Shown: positions 8,485 through 18,239 of the stretch, in pieces
How positions within the stretch are numbered: the stretch's first letter is position 1
Layout of the letters: the number at the start of each line of letters is the position of its first letter
From: Melioribacteraceae bacterium 4301-Me
GTDB lineage: Bacteria; Bacteroidota; Ignavibacteria; Ignavibacteriales; Melioribacteraceae
NCBI GenBank assembly: GCA_041538185.1
Contig: JBGORM010000002.1
Location: forward strand, 523,259-587,258
Reading direction: 5' to 3'
Length of the DNA stretch: 64,000 nucleotides
Notes under the pieces: model-generated
Told to the model about the DNA's origin: nothing
What the model saw: only the letters and a program-made list of their open reading frames with translations
The model's database searches: none
Program-made: the position numbers and the translations under genes

Positions 8485-9687
8485 TTAAATTGCTCTGAGC
8501 AGAATCTTGAAGGTAGTTCCTTCATTTGGGATGGTTTGTTTTACGAAAATCTTGCCGTTATGGTAGTCTTCAATTATTCTTTTGGATAAACTTAATCCTA
8601 AGCCCCATCCTCTGCGTTTAGTGCTAAAACCTGGCCTAAAAATATCTTTTTTGTTTTTGTGCTCTATCCCTTTGCCATTGTCTTTTACTTCAATTTCTAC
8701 GAATTTTTTATTTCCTTTAATTTCCAAATCAATTCTACCTTCTTTATGTTCAATTGCATCAAGTGAATTTTTAATCAAGTTTTCAATGACCCATTCAAAT
8801 AATTCGGCATTCATCCTAGCTTTTATGTTTTTGTCTCCTGTAAGATTTATGGTTACATTTTTGCCTAATTGCGGTAGTCTTCTCTGAAAATAATTTATAA
8901 CGTTTTCAATAACCTCATATGGAGAATCTTCAACTAGTTCTGGTTTTGAACCGATCTTTGAAAATCGTTTGGCAATTTTATAAAGTCTTGTTATATCGTT
9001 CGAAATTTCCTCTGATGCATCGAGCACTTTATCTGGATTGTTATAGTTCATTTTAAGAATTTCATTCCAGCCCATAAGACTTGAAATAGGGGTTCCCAGT
9101 TGGTGAGCTGTTTCTTTTGACATACCAACCCATATATTACTTTGCTCGCTTTTTTTCAGGTAGTTAAATCCTGTATAAGCAATTAGTATGAAAAATATAG
9201 CAAATATTATTTGAAGGTAAGGATAGTAACGAAGGCGTTGTACTAAATCAGAATCTCCATAATATATTTTTGAAAGTGTTACATCTTTGTATTTTACATT
9301 TATAGGCGGGTGTATTTTTGCCAGTTCTCGAACTTTTTCTTGCAAGAATTTTATTTTTTGTTGTTGAGTAAGTTTAGGGTCAATTTCTATGTTGTTATAT
9401 CCGCTTCCTTTAATTTCAGAAGTAACTTTTCCTTCTGAATTAGTTAGTATTACAGGGAAATCTATTTTTTGGATAATATTTTGGAAAATAAATGTAATGT
9501 CACTGTTTTGAGTTTCCGAGTTTGCAATAAATTCTAGACTTTGGGCATAAAGTTGAACAATTTCTTTTTCCCTTTCTTGTAATCGCTTTATTAAGCCTTG
9601 AGTGTAAAACAATGTGCCTGCAGCAATTGCAACCGCAATTATCAAAAGCGAGATTTTAATATTAACGGAGTTATATATTTTTTTCAT
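8485..9687 (-). CDS. Membrane sensor histidine kinase
   Basis: A 400-residue sensor kinase with membrane helices at about 12-28 and 157-176 and a periplasmic sensor domain of about 125 residues between them. The H-box ETAHQLGTPIS contains the phosphorylated His195. The ATPase part has the N-box (ENLIKNSLDAI), G1 (DNGKGI) and G2 (GWGLGLSLSKRII). The TAHQLGTPISSLMGW form of the H-box is typical of kinases in Bacteroidetes-like bacteria. No response regulator is adjacent, so it is an orphan here. It follows purA by about 100 bases, and the start ATG is at 9687-9685. The signal it senses is unknown. Confidence 0.9.
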   Translation of the reverse strand: MKKIYNSVNIKISLLIIAVAIAAGTLFYTQGLIKRLQEREKEIVQLYAQSLEFIANSETQNSDITFIFQNIIQKIDFPVILTNSEGKVTSEIKGSGYNNIEIDPKLTQQQKIKFLQEKVRELAKIHPPINVKYKDVTLSKIYYGDSDLVQRLRYYPYLQIIFAIFFILIAYTGFNYLKKSEQSNIWVGMSKETAHQLGTPISSLMGWNEILKMNYNNPDKVLDASEEISNDITRLYKIAKRFSKIGSKPELVEDSPYEVIENVINYFQRRLPQLGKNVTINLTGDKNIKARMNAELFEWVIENLIKNSLDAIEHKEGRIDLEIKGNKKFVEIEVKDNGKGIEHKNKKDIFRPGFSTKRRGWGLGLSLSKRIIEDYHNGKIFVKQTIPNEGTTFKILLRAI

Positions 9688-9789
9688 TTTTTATGCCCGG
9701 TGGATTTAGAAAAAGACAAATCTCGTAAATAACAAAAGTATAAAAAGAACGAAAAAGCCGAAAAATTCCACCAATAAGCAGTGCGTGAA

Positions 9790-11082
<1,293 letters not shown>

Positions 11083-11165
11083 TCATTTTTACTCGCTAAA
11101 TTTCAAAGAAAATTTTTTGTTATCTTCTTAGAGTAGCTGAAAGATAAATGGAGAAGTGTGATAAT

Positions 11166-11504
11166 TTATTTAAAACTTTCCACTGCTTTATCCACTGAAT
11201 CATAATGTTCGAATATTGTAATTAATTTAGTTATCACGAGTAAGCTTTCAATTTTTTCTGTAGCATTTGCCAGCTTCATATTACCACCGCCGTTTTTCAG
11301 TGTAGTATAACCACTAATTAACATTCCTAAGCCAGAACTGTTCATAAACTTTGTTTCTGAAAGATCAATAACTACATTTTTTTTGTTTTGTTTAATGAGA
11401 TCGTGAAGAAGGTCGCTAAATTCTTGAGCTTCAGGGCCTCCCATTACATTACCTTTTAGCTCAATAACTACAGCATTGTACTTCTCATATGTTTTTATTT
11501 TCAT
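11166..11504 (-). CDS. STAS-domain anti-anti-sigma factor (first copy)
   Basis: A 112-residue single STAS domain of the SpoIIAA/RsbV type. Such proteins bind an RsbW-like kinase when unphosphorylated and so release its target. The phospho-acceptor loop reads FMNSSGLGMLI, with Ser56/Ser57. The overall alpha/beta pattern and length fit the family. It is divergent from the ECF sigma/phosphatase cluster that starts 228 bases away, and a second STAS gene lies at 15767-16126. It probably belongs to the same partner-switching network. Which kinase it partners cannot be told from sequence. Confidence 0.88.
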   Translation of the reverse strand: MKIKTYEKYNAVVIELKGNVMGGPEAQEFSDLLHDLIKQNKKNVVIDLSETKFMNSSGLGMLISGYTTLKNGGGNMKLANATEKIESLLVITKLITIFEHYDSVDKAVESFK

Positions 11505-11700
11505 AAAGGTCTCCAGATTTTTTTGGTGTTAAAATTTTTGAGAAAGATTTATTTATTAACTCACCGAAAGGTATTGGATATAATCAATAATAAATATTTA
11601 TATTGGTAATTAAGTTATTGAATATTACAGTAAAAATAAAGCTTTATCTAATGTTTTTAGTTGTTTACTCTTTTGGTCTCAACTTAATATGCACTAATTA

Positions 11701-11728
11701 GGAACAAACTTCAAAAGGCTACGTCTAA
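11701..11728 (+). promoter_or_regulatory. ECF-type promoter-like element before the sigma factor gene
   Basis: GGAAC at 11701-11705 and TCTAA at 11724-11728 reproduce the RpoE-class consensus GGAACTT-N16-TCTRA with the right spacing, except for AA instead of TT at the end of the -35 element. The caution is that the -10 element ends only three bases before the annotated ATG at 11732. A transcript from it would therefore lack that start codon, unless translation starts later or the match is chance. Confidence 0.3.
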
Positions 11729-11731
11729 TAA

Positions 11732-12328
11732 ATGGATTTTTCAGATAATAAAAAAGTACTTGGTAATAATTCAACAAAACTTTTCGAATTAGATGACTTT
11801 GAACTAATTAAACGTTTTATAAATGGTGACCAAAGTGTGTTTAGAGTATTGGTAGGTAAGCACAAGGATAAGGTAAGAAATCTTGTCTATTTAACTATGA
11901 GTGATGCAGATTTTGTAGATGATATTTCTCAGGATGTATTTATTAGTGTTTTTCATAAACTCAAAGATTTTCGCTTCGAGTCAAAATTTACAACTTGGCT
12001 TTACAGAATTACTGTTAACAAGTGCAAAGATTATTTAAGGAAAAAACAAGTAAGAAGTATTTTTTTGCCAATTGAAGATACTGATACTAAATACGGTGTA
12101 CGAACAGTTGCAGAAAATATTGATATTCCAGGATTAGTAAGGAAAGCAATTGATAAGTTACCAGAGAAGCTGAAAGTGCCTTTAATTCTTAGAGATATCG
12201 AAGGATTTTCTTACAAAGAAATAGCTGACCAGCTGGGCTGTGAAGTGGGTACTATTAAATCGAGGATTTTTAGAGCAAGAGAAACATTGAAAATAATTTT
12301 AGAGCCTTTTCAAAAAGAGTTTTTTTAA
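11732..12328 (+). CDS. ECF-family RNA polymerase sigma factor (RpoE-like)
   Basis: A 198-residue sigma-70 family protein with only regions 2 and 4. Region 2 (about 27-106) includes DFVDDISQDVFISVFHKL and FRFESKFTTWLYRIT. Region 4 (about 141-185) includes IEGFSYKEIADQLGCEVGT and the KSRIFRARE helix-turn-helix. It directs RNA polymerase to a stress or envelope regulon. No classical ZAS-type anti-sigma gene follows. The next gene, two bases away, is an unknown membrane-anchored protein, and then the partner-switching genes begin. That suggests unusual control, but the link is inferred. The ATG at 11732 has only a weak, distant AAAGG ribosome site. Confidence 0.92.
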   Translation: MDFSDNKKVLGNNSTKLFELDDFELIKRFINGDQSVFRVLVGKHKDKVRNLVYLTMSDADFVDDISQDVFISVFHKLKDFRFESKFTTWLYRITVNKCKDYLRKKQVRSIFLPIEDTDTKYGVRTVAENIDIPGLVRKAIDKLPEKLKVPLILRDIEGFSYKEIADQLGCEVGTIKSRIFRARETLKIILEPFQKEFF

Positions 12329-12330
12329 CA

Positions 12331-13593
12331 ATGCTTGAAAATCAAAAAGTAAAAAAATCTATTCCATTTGATTCCTTAAAGCGAACCCTTCCTCTTGTTA
12401 CTATATTTATTCTTACCGCTGCCTTAATGTTTTACTTTCGTTACCATAAGAAAAACTTTAATAGCTTTATTGAATCTGATAAGAAAAGTTTGATTTCTCT
12501 TTATACTGAGAACTTAAAACCACTTTTCTTTAAATCAGAAATTACAAATGAAGACATCTTTAATTTTGCGGTAAGTCGACAATTACCACTTATAAAAGAA
12601 AATAACAAAGAATTTATACTTGCTAATAGTGATTCAGCAGGGTATCAAGTTTACGAGCTAAAACATGAGCATCAGATTTCTACTGTTAATAACTATGCTA
12701 ACTTTAAAAATTACTTTCATTTAAACGATAAAGAAAGCACTGAGCTGGATTCTATTTTGAATTCGTACAAGAGAAATATTTACAAATACGTTTGGCTTAA
12801 TGATAAAAACACAGTTGCAGTAAATCCATTGTTGCTAACATTACAAAAGGAAATTTTAGGTTCTTTAATTTCTTTTGTTAGTAAAAAGGATAAAAATAAA
12901 ATTCTGAAATTATCCTCTAAAGAATTTTATGATAAAATACAAACTAATATTCCTAATCTAACTAATTTTTCCCAGTCAGATACAAGTAAAGATTTTATAA
13001 TTCTAGCGCCCGATACCATGTTAATAGCAAAAGTTAAATTTAATCCCGAAAGTTTTGATACTATTTATAGTCGGTGGGAAGTTAATTTGCAAAAAATTAA
13101 AAGCCAGTTAAAGAATTTTCAAAAGGGTGAGACTAGGTTAGCCACACAATTAAAGGACATTAAAATAGATGTTCCAGATTTAATAATTGCTGAATTATTC
13201 CCAAACAAGGCTGATAAATCTGTAAAATCTAGCATTGATAAATTGAGATTCAAAATACCTAAAACGCAAAATCAATTTATGCAAGATTCTCTAATTGATA
13301 GTTTAAGAGAAATCATTTTTTTAGCTTCTAAACTTTCATTGAATAATTTACAGAACGAACCTTTTCAGGTATTTAAGGGCGATAAAATTCAGAAAAGAAT
13401 AATACCATCTAGAGTAAAGGAAGTGGAGAAAGTTGAACTTGGCAATATTGATAAAATAGTTAATGAGGTTGTTAAAGAATTTTCTAAGGGTGATAAAGCT
13501 GACTGGGAAAAATTTGGTCAAAAAATTGACTCTCTTACTAAAAATATTTCAGAAAAAGAAAAAAATTCTGTAAATAAGAAAATAAATAAGTAA
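12331..13593 (+). CDS. Unknown membrane-anchored protein after the ECF sigma factor
   Basis: I do not recognise this 420-residue protein. A short cytoplasmic N-terminus (about 18 residues) is followed by one membrane helix (about 20-37) and a large, lysine-rich, mostly helical outer part. A segment at about 290-345 contains PKTQNQ. The C-terminal 80 residues are highly charged and may form a coiled coil. No HCC/zinc anti-sigma motif is present. It starts two bases after the sigma factor stop, so the two are almost surely co-translated, and this makes a regulator or sensor for the sigma factor an attractive but unproven idea. About 100 bases separate it from the first phosphatase gene. Confidence 0.75.
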   Translation: MLENQKVKKSIPFDSLKRTLPLVTIFILTAALMFYFRYHKKNFNSFIESDKKSLISLYTENLKPLFFKSEITNEDIFNFAVSRQLPLIKENNKEFILANSDSAGYQVYELKHEHQISTVNNYANFKNYFHLNDKESTELDSILNSYKRNIYKYVWLNDKNTVAVNPLLLTLQKEILGSLISFVSKKDKNKILKLSSKEFYDKIQTNIPNLTNFSQSDTSKDFIILAPDTMLIAKVKFNPESFDTIYSRWEVNLQKIKSQLKNFQKGETRLATQLKDIKIDVPDLIIAELFPNKADKSVKSSIDKLRFKIPKTQNQFMQDSLIDSLREIIFLASKLSLNNLQNEPFQVFKGDKIQKRIIPSRVKEVEKVELGNIDKIVNEVVKEFSKGDKADWEKFGQKIDSLTKNISEKEKNSVNKKINK

Positions 13594-13694
13594 AAACATA
13601 TTTTATGATTGGTATTCTTAGTGTTTAATTGTATGGGTGAGTTTAACATTGAATTTTAGTTTTAGTATGATTGTCACAAAATTATTAATAAGTC

Positions 13695-15767
13695 ATGCAA
13701 ATGAATTTTTACAAAATAACACGAACAAGAAAATTAGAATACACAATTCTATTTTCTATTTTGCTTTTTTTGTTTGATGTTATTTTTTCTTCGCACGATT
13801 CAATTATTATCCACATTGCTCACGAAATTATTGTCTTTTTGGTTATTACTTCTCTTTACATTTATCTAAAAGATTTCTTAGCCATTAGAACAAATTCACC
13901 TTTTACTTTAGTGGTTAATTCATTAATACTGGCAGCATTAATATTTTTTATTCTTACTCTAACCAACACTTTCTTTAATTATTCTGAAATTAATAGTAAT
14001 AAAATTAGTTTTCCTGGTTCTTTTTCCTTGCTCTTGATTATCTTTATTCTTATTGGAGCTGCTACATTTATTTTTTCAGGTTTTCGTGAGTTATTTTACT
14101 TTCGTCAGAAGAAAAATCTGCAGATGTACTTTAACACAATGCTTGTTTTTTTAGCATTAGCATATTTTTCTAATTTGCTAATAAAATTTGATGACACTTT
14201 TGATTATCCAAAAGATGCTTTTTTTGTTGTATCTATAATATTAATTTCTATTAACTCGCTTAGAGTTGCATGGATTGCATTTTTAAGTAAAAAACAAAAA
14301 ATATATTTGCTCATTATATCAATAATACTCACAACTTTATTTGGGGTAAATTTTGGGCTTTTGATAGATAGTAATGCTGTAAAGTCGGTTATTTATAACT
14401 TCTCGCCTGGTCTTTTCTCAATTTTTATTTTAACTATGATTTATGGGATGATTTACTCCAGTGTAATATTCTTTACTACACTTTTTCATTTACCAACGGC
14501 TGAAGAGTTTGATAGAAAAGCAGAAGAGGTAAGTTCATTATTTGATTTAACCAAACTTATTACTCAAGTTTTTGACTTAAGTGAATTAGCTGATACTATA
14601 ACTGCGCTGACAACAAAAGTTTGCAACTCGGATTTTGCTTGGCTTGTTACTGCTAAAAATGAAAAATTTGTTTTAAATTCAGTTAACAATATAGAATATA
14701 ACGACGCTGAAAAAGTCACAGAGTTTTTGTTAGACGAATATTCTTATGATATTGTAAATGTATTAACAATAAAGAAAAGTACTATAAAAATAAGGGATAA
14801 AGATGAAAGCAAGACTCTAAGTTTTGGCGCAATAGCCATAGCCCCATTACGAGTTCATGGAAAATTAAATGGCTATTTATTCACAGCAAGAAAGCATGAA
14901 TATAATTTTGATGAAGAAGATATAAAAGCAGTAGGAGCGTTTGCCGATTATGCTTCAGTAGCTGTTGAAAATGCAAAGCATATAAAAGAATCATTGGAAA
15001 AAGAAAGACTGGAAAAGGAACTTGATGTTGCAAGGGAGATTCAATATAAAATATTACCGCGCAAGATTCCTAATTTTAAAAACTTGACAATTTCAACAGT
15101 ATTTGTCCCGGCTTTTGAGGTGGGAGGCGACTATTACGATTTTTTCGAACTGAATGATGATTGTCTGGGATTCGTTGTTGCAGATGTATCTGGTAAAGGT
15201 ATTTCAGCTGCTTTTATTATGTCAGAATTAAAAGGTATTTTTGAATCGTTAGCAAATATAATCGTTACACCTAAAAAACTATTGACAAAAGCCAATGAAC
15301 TATTGAAAAATACCTTAGATAAAAAAAATTTTGTAACTGCCATTTATGGGATTATTGACTTTAAAAAAGAACAACTTAAATTTGCAAGAGCAGGTCATAC
15401 CCCCGTTCTTTATTTTTCTGAAAATAAACTTACAAAGTTGAAACCACAGGGTATAGGCTTGGGTTTGGATTATGGACATAGTTTTGAAAATACATTATCT
15501 GAAGTAACGATAGAGTTAAAAGATAATGATATTATAACGTTTTATTCTGATGGTATTCCTGAAGCAAAAAATTCAAAATTAGAAGATTTTGGGTATGATA
15601 GATTTGTTGAAATATTACGTGAAAACTGTAATGAAAGTCCGGATTATATTTCAAGCGAATTGATGAAACAAATTAGTATGTTCTCTAAAGATAAATCTCA
15701 GCACGATGATATTACTTTAGTCCTATTTAAATGGAAATCAAATAACAAATTAAATGGAGATAGTTAA
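13695..15767 (+). CDS. Membrane SpoIIE/PP2C phosphatase with GAF domain
   Basis: A 690-residue signalling phosphatase. About 265 residues of membrane helices come first, followed by a GAF domain (about 275-425), a short coiled coil (ESLEKERLEKELDVAREIQ) and a SpoIIE-type PP2C domain. The metal-binding aspartates appear in GGDYYD (about 477-482), ADVSGKG (about 496), SDGIPEA (about 618) and the final DDITLV. Family members dephosphorylate STAS proteins such as RsbV. The stop codon overlaps the ATG of the following STAS gene, which is the likely substrate. The membrane part may sense a lipid or envelope signal; this is unknown. Confidence 0.9.
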   Translation: MQMNFYKITRTRKLEYTILFSILLFLFDVIFSSHDSIIIHIAHEIIVFLVITSLYIYLKDFLAIRTNSPFTLVVNSLILAALIFFILTLTNTFFNYSEINSNKISFPGSFSLLLIIFILIGAATFIFSGFRELFYFRQKKNLQMYFNTMLVFLALAYFSNLLIKFDDTFDYPKDAFFVVSIILISINSLRVAWIAFLSKKQKIYLLIISIILTTLFGVNFGLLIDSNAVKSVIYNFSPGLFSIFILTMIYGMIYSSVIFFTTLFHLPTAEEFDRKAEEVSSLFDLTKLITQVFDLSELADTITALTTKVCNSDFAWLVTAKNEKFVLNSVNNIEYNDAEKVTEFLLDEYSYDIVNVLTIKKSTIKIRDKDESKTLSFGAIAIAPLRVHGKLNGYLFTARKHEYNFDEEDIKAVGAFADYASVAVENAKHIKESLEKERLEKELDVAREIQYKILPRKIPNFKNLTISTVFVPAFEVGGDYYDFFELNDDCLGFVVADVSGKGISAAFIMSELKGIFESLANIIVTPKKLLTKANELLKNTLDKKNFVTAIYGIIDFKKEQLKFARAGHTPVLYFSENKLTKLKPQGIGLGLDYGHSFENTLSEVTIELKDNDIITFYSDGIPEAKNSKLEDFGYDRFVEILRENCNESPDYISSELMKQISMFSKDKSQHDDITLVLFKWKSNNKLNGDS

Positions 15768-16126
15768 TGGCGGATTTTATAGTCAACTTAAGAGGAGTTG
15801 GCAACGTGAGCGTAATTGACCTTAAAGGTTACTTGGATGCTCATACCGCACCCGAACTGGAAAATATTTTTAATAAACTTGTTGACGAAAAGAAATTTCA
15901 AGTTGTTGTGAACTTTCATGATCTCCAGTATATAAGTAGCGCCGGCTTGGGTGTATTTATGGCTTATGTTGAAACAATGCGGAACAATAGGGGAGATATA
16001 AAATTCTCCAATATGAAAGAAAATGTTTACAACATTTTTGATTTGCTCGGCTTTCCTGTTCTTTATGAATTTTATAAAGATGAAAGGGAAGCTATCAATA
16101 AGTTTAATGAACAGGAAAAATCTTGA
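15767..16126 (+). CDS. STAS-domain anti-anti-sigma factor (second copy, RsbV-like)
   Basis: A 119-residue STAS protein with the phospho-acceptor loop QYISSAGLGVF (Ser57/Ser58). It overlaps the upstream phosphatase stop by one base and the downstream kinase gene by four bases (TTGA). The gene order phosphatase-antagonist-kinase is the standard partner-switch unit. When dephosphorylated it should bind the RsbW-like kinase. The final target of this switch may be the ECF sigma factor upstream or something outside the window. Confidence 0.92.
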   Translation: MADFIVNLRGVGNVSVIDLKGYLDAHTAPELENIFNKLVDEKKFQVVVNFHDLQYISSAGLGVFMAYVETMRNNRGDIKFSNMKENVYNIFDLLGFPVLYEFYKDEREAINKFNEQEKS

Positions 16127-16554
16127 ACATTAATAACAAAAATTTTATAAGAAACTTAGTTGTAAAAAGTACAACTGAAAATCTTTCGTTAGTTAGAAAG
16201 TTCACGAAAGATGCTGCATTGTATTGCGGTTTTGACGAAGATACTGCTTCTAAAATTGTTCTTGCAGTCGATGAGGCTTGTACTAACATAATTAAACATG
16301 CTTATAAATATTCCCCTCAAGGTGAAATTTTTATTTCCATTAACTTTGTTTCCCCTAAATTTACCGTTACAATTACTGATAAAGGCAATCATTTTAATCC
16401 TGAACTTGTTCCGGTGCCAAATATTAAAGAATATTATAAACTAAAAAAAGTTGGCGGCTTGGGTATTTTTTTAATGAAAAAGTTAATGGACGAAGTTAGC
16501 TACTCTTCAATTGAAAACACTAATAAAGTTGTTTTGACTAAATATTTGTCTTAA
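16123..16554 (+). CDS. RsbW-like serine kinase / anti-sigma factor
   Basis: A 143-residue HATPase_c protein of the RsbW/SpoIIAB type. The N-box is DEACTN (50-55), G1 is DKGNHF (86-91) and G2 is GGLGIFLMKK (111-120). Such kinases phosphorylate a STAS antagonist and bind a target sigma factor or other protein. The start is a TTG that shares bases with the TGA stop of the STAS gene, so translation is coupled. RsbW proteins normally bind sigma-B/F type factors. Whether this one binds the neighbouring ECF factor is an open question. Confidence 0.92.
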   Translation: MNINNKNFIRNLVVKSTTENLSLVRKFTKDAALYCGFDEDTASKIVLAVDEACTNIIKHAYKYSPQGEIFISINFVSPKFTVTITDKGNHFNPELVPVPNIKEYYKLKKVGGLGIFLMKKLMDEVSYSSIENTNKVVLTKYLS

Positions 16555-16558
16555 CCAA

Positions 16559-18238
16559 ATGAATAATACCGATAAATCTCTTGCTCTGAGAAATTTAACA
16601 GCTTTAGTAGATTTTAGTAATCTTATTAATTCGAGTTTGGATTTAAACTTCATATTAAATAATTTGTTATTGACCTGCCTCACTAAATTTCAAACGAGTA
16701 AAGCCTTAATTGCTATTGCAGATGAAAATGGTCAACTAATAGTTCATGCTTACAAAGGCATTCCCAAAGTAGAAATAGATAAGTTCCCCAAGTTATACGC
16801 TGATACATATTATGAAAACAATGAATTTAAAAATTTTGCTGCAAGAAACAGTTTTTTAATTCATAGAGCTTTTAATTCCGCTGCTAAAACAAAAGGGGTA
16901 ATTTTACTGGGTGCAAGGTTAATAAAAAAAGATTATTCTGAGGATGATATTGATTTTTTAGATACACTGCTAAATGTAGGTGTTACTGCTATTGAAAATT
17001 CAATAATTATGCGGCAATTAAAACAACTTAACCGTGCTTTGGGTGCTAAGGTAAATCAATTAAGCTCTTTGTTTGATTTAAGTAAAGAGTTTAGCGGGAT
17101 ACTCGATATAAAAAAAATTGGCAAGGTTTTAGTGTTTTCTGTAATAGGACAAATGCTGGTTGCAAAATATGCTGTTGTTACTCACTATAATGGAGTGTTA
17201 CAATTAATAGAAAATAATTTTGATGAAACTGAATTAAAGAAAGTTTTACAAGATGTATTCATAGAGGAAATTAAGGAACCTCTTAACAAAGATGAAATTG
17301 CCGAGAAATTTCTATCATTAAGAAAATTGGGCGCTGAATTGATTGTCCCAATGAAAATTAAAAACATAACAAAAGGACTTATTTTATTAGGCAAAAGAAA
17401 AAATGAACTTGGGTATACACGCTCTGATGTTGAATTTATTTCTTCTATAGGAAGCCTTGCTATAATTTCTATTGATAATGCAATGCTGTTTCAAGAAACA
17501 CTCGAAAAGGAAAGATTGGAAAAGGATATCGAAATTGCACGTAATATTCAAAAAAACTTATTTCCTAAGACTATCCCATCGTTTTCAAATATTAAACTAT
17601 CAGCTTATAATTCTCCTGCTAGAACGGTAGGCGGTGATTATTATGATATAATAAAATTAGATGAAGAAAGATTGTTAGTTGCAATTGCTGATGTTTCCGG
17701 GAAAGGTGTTCCAGCTGCATTAATTATGGCAAACTTACAGGCGTTCTTAAAATCAATATGTAAGCAAGAATTTTTTCTTCCGCAAGCAACGAATGTTTTA
17801 AATGACTTAGTCTCTGAAAATACAATGATGGGGAATTTTATAACTTTCTTTTGGGCAGTTTTCAACAATAATACTAAAGAGTTAATTTATGTTAATGCGG
17901 GTCATAACCCACCTCTTCTTATTAGAAATGGGCAAATTACTAAACTTAAAAAGGGAGGAATGATATTAGGTTTTCTTCCCACATCAACACCTTATTTATA
18001 CGAAGTTGTACAAATGCAAACTAATGATACTTTAGTTCTTTTTACTGATGGAGTTACCGAAGCTATGAACTCACAAGGTCAAGAATTTACCGACGAAAGG
18101 TTAGAGGAATTGCTTAAAAATGTCTATGTTAACAACGCCAATGAAATTCTTGAGTCAATTAAAACCGAATTAAAAAAATTTACGAATAATGCTGAACAGT
18201 CCGATGATATAACATGTATAGTAATCAAAATTCAATAA
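16559..18238 (+). CDS. Cytosolic SpoIIE/PP2C phosphatase with two GAF domains
   Basis: A 559-residue phosphatase without membrane segments. Two GAF-like sensor domains (about 20-150 and 165-310) come before a coiled-coil linker (ETLEKERLEKDIEIARNIQ) and a SpoIIE-type PP2C domain. The metal aspartates lie in GGDYYD (about 357), ADVSGKG, TDGVTEA and SDDITC. It starts four bases after the kinase gene. It is the second of three phosphatases in this operon and differs from the first by its soluble, doubled sensor part. It probably feeds an intracellular signal into the same STAS switch. Confidence 0.9.
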   Translation: MNNTDKSLALRNLTALVDFSNLINSSLDLNFILNNLLLTCLTKFQTSKALIAIADENGQLIVHAYKGIPKVEIDKFPKLYADTYYENNEFKNFAARNSFLIHRAFNSAAKTKGVILLGARLIKKDYSEDDIDFLDTLLNVGVTAIENSIIMRQLKQLNRALGAKVNQLSSLFDLSKEFSGILDIKKIGKVLVFSVIGQMLVAKYAVVTHYNGVLQLIENNFDETELKKVLQDVFIEEIKEPLNKDEIAEKFLSLRKLGAELIVPMKIKNITKGLILLGKRKNELGYTRSDVEFISSIGSLAIISIDNAMLFQETLEKERLEKDIEIARNIQKNLFPKTIPSFSNIKLSAYNSPARTVGGDYYDIIKLDEERLLVAIADVSGKGVPAALIMANLQAFLKSICKQEFFLPQATNVLNDLVSENTMMGNFITFFWAVFNNNTKELIYVNAGHNPPLLIRNGQITKLKKGGMILGFLPTSTPYLYEVVQMQTNDTLVLFTDGVTEAMNSQGQEFTDERLEELLKNVYVNNANEILESIKTELKKFTNNAEQSDDITCIVIKIQ

Positions 18239-18239
18239 T

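Noticed and set aside
8485..9687. Sensor kinase paired with a response regulator nearby
   Set aside because: No receiver-domain gene is adjacent, and the STAS/SpoIIE cluster uses a different mechanism, so it is left as an orphan kinase.
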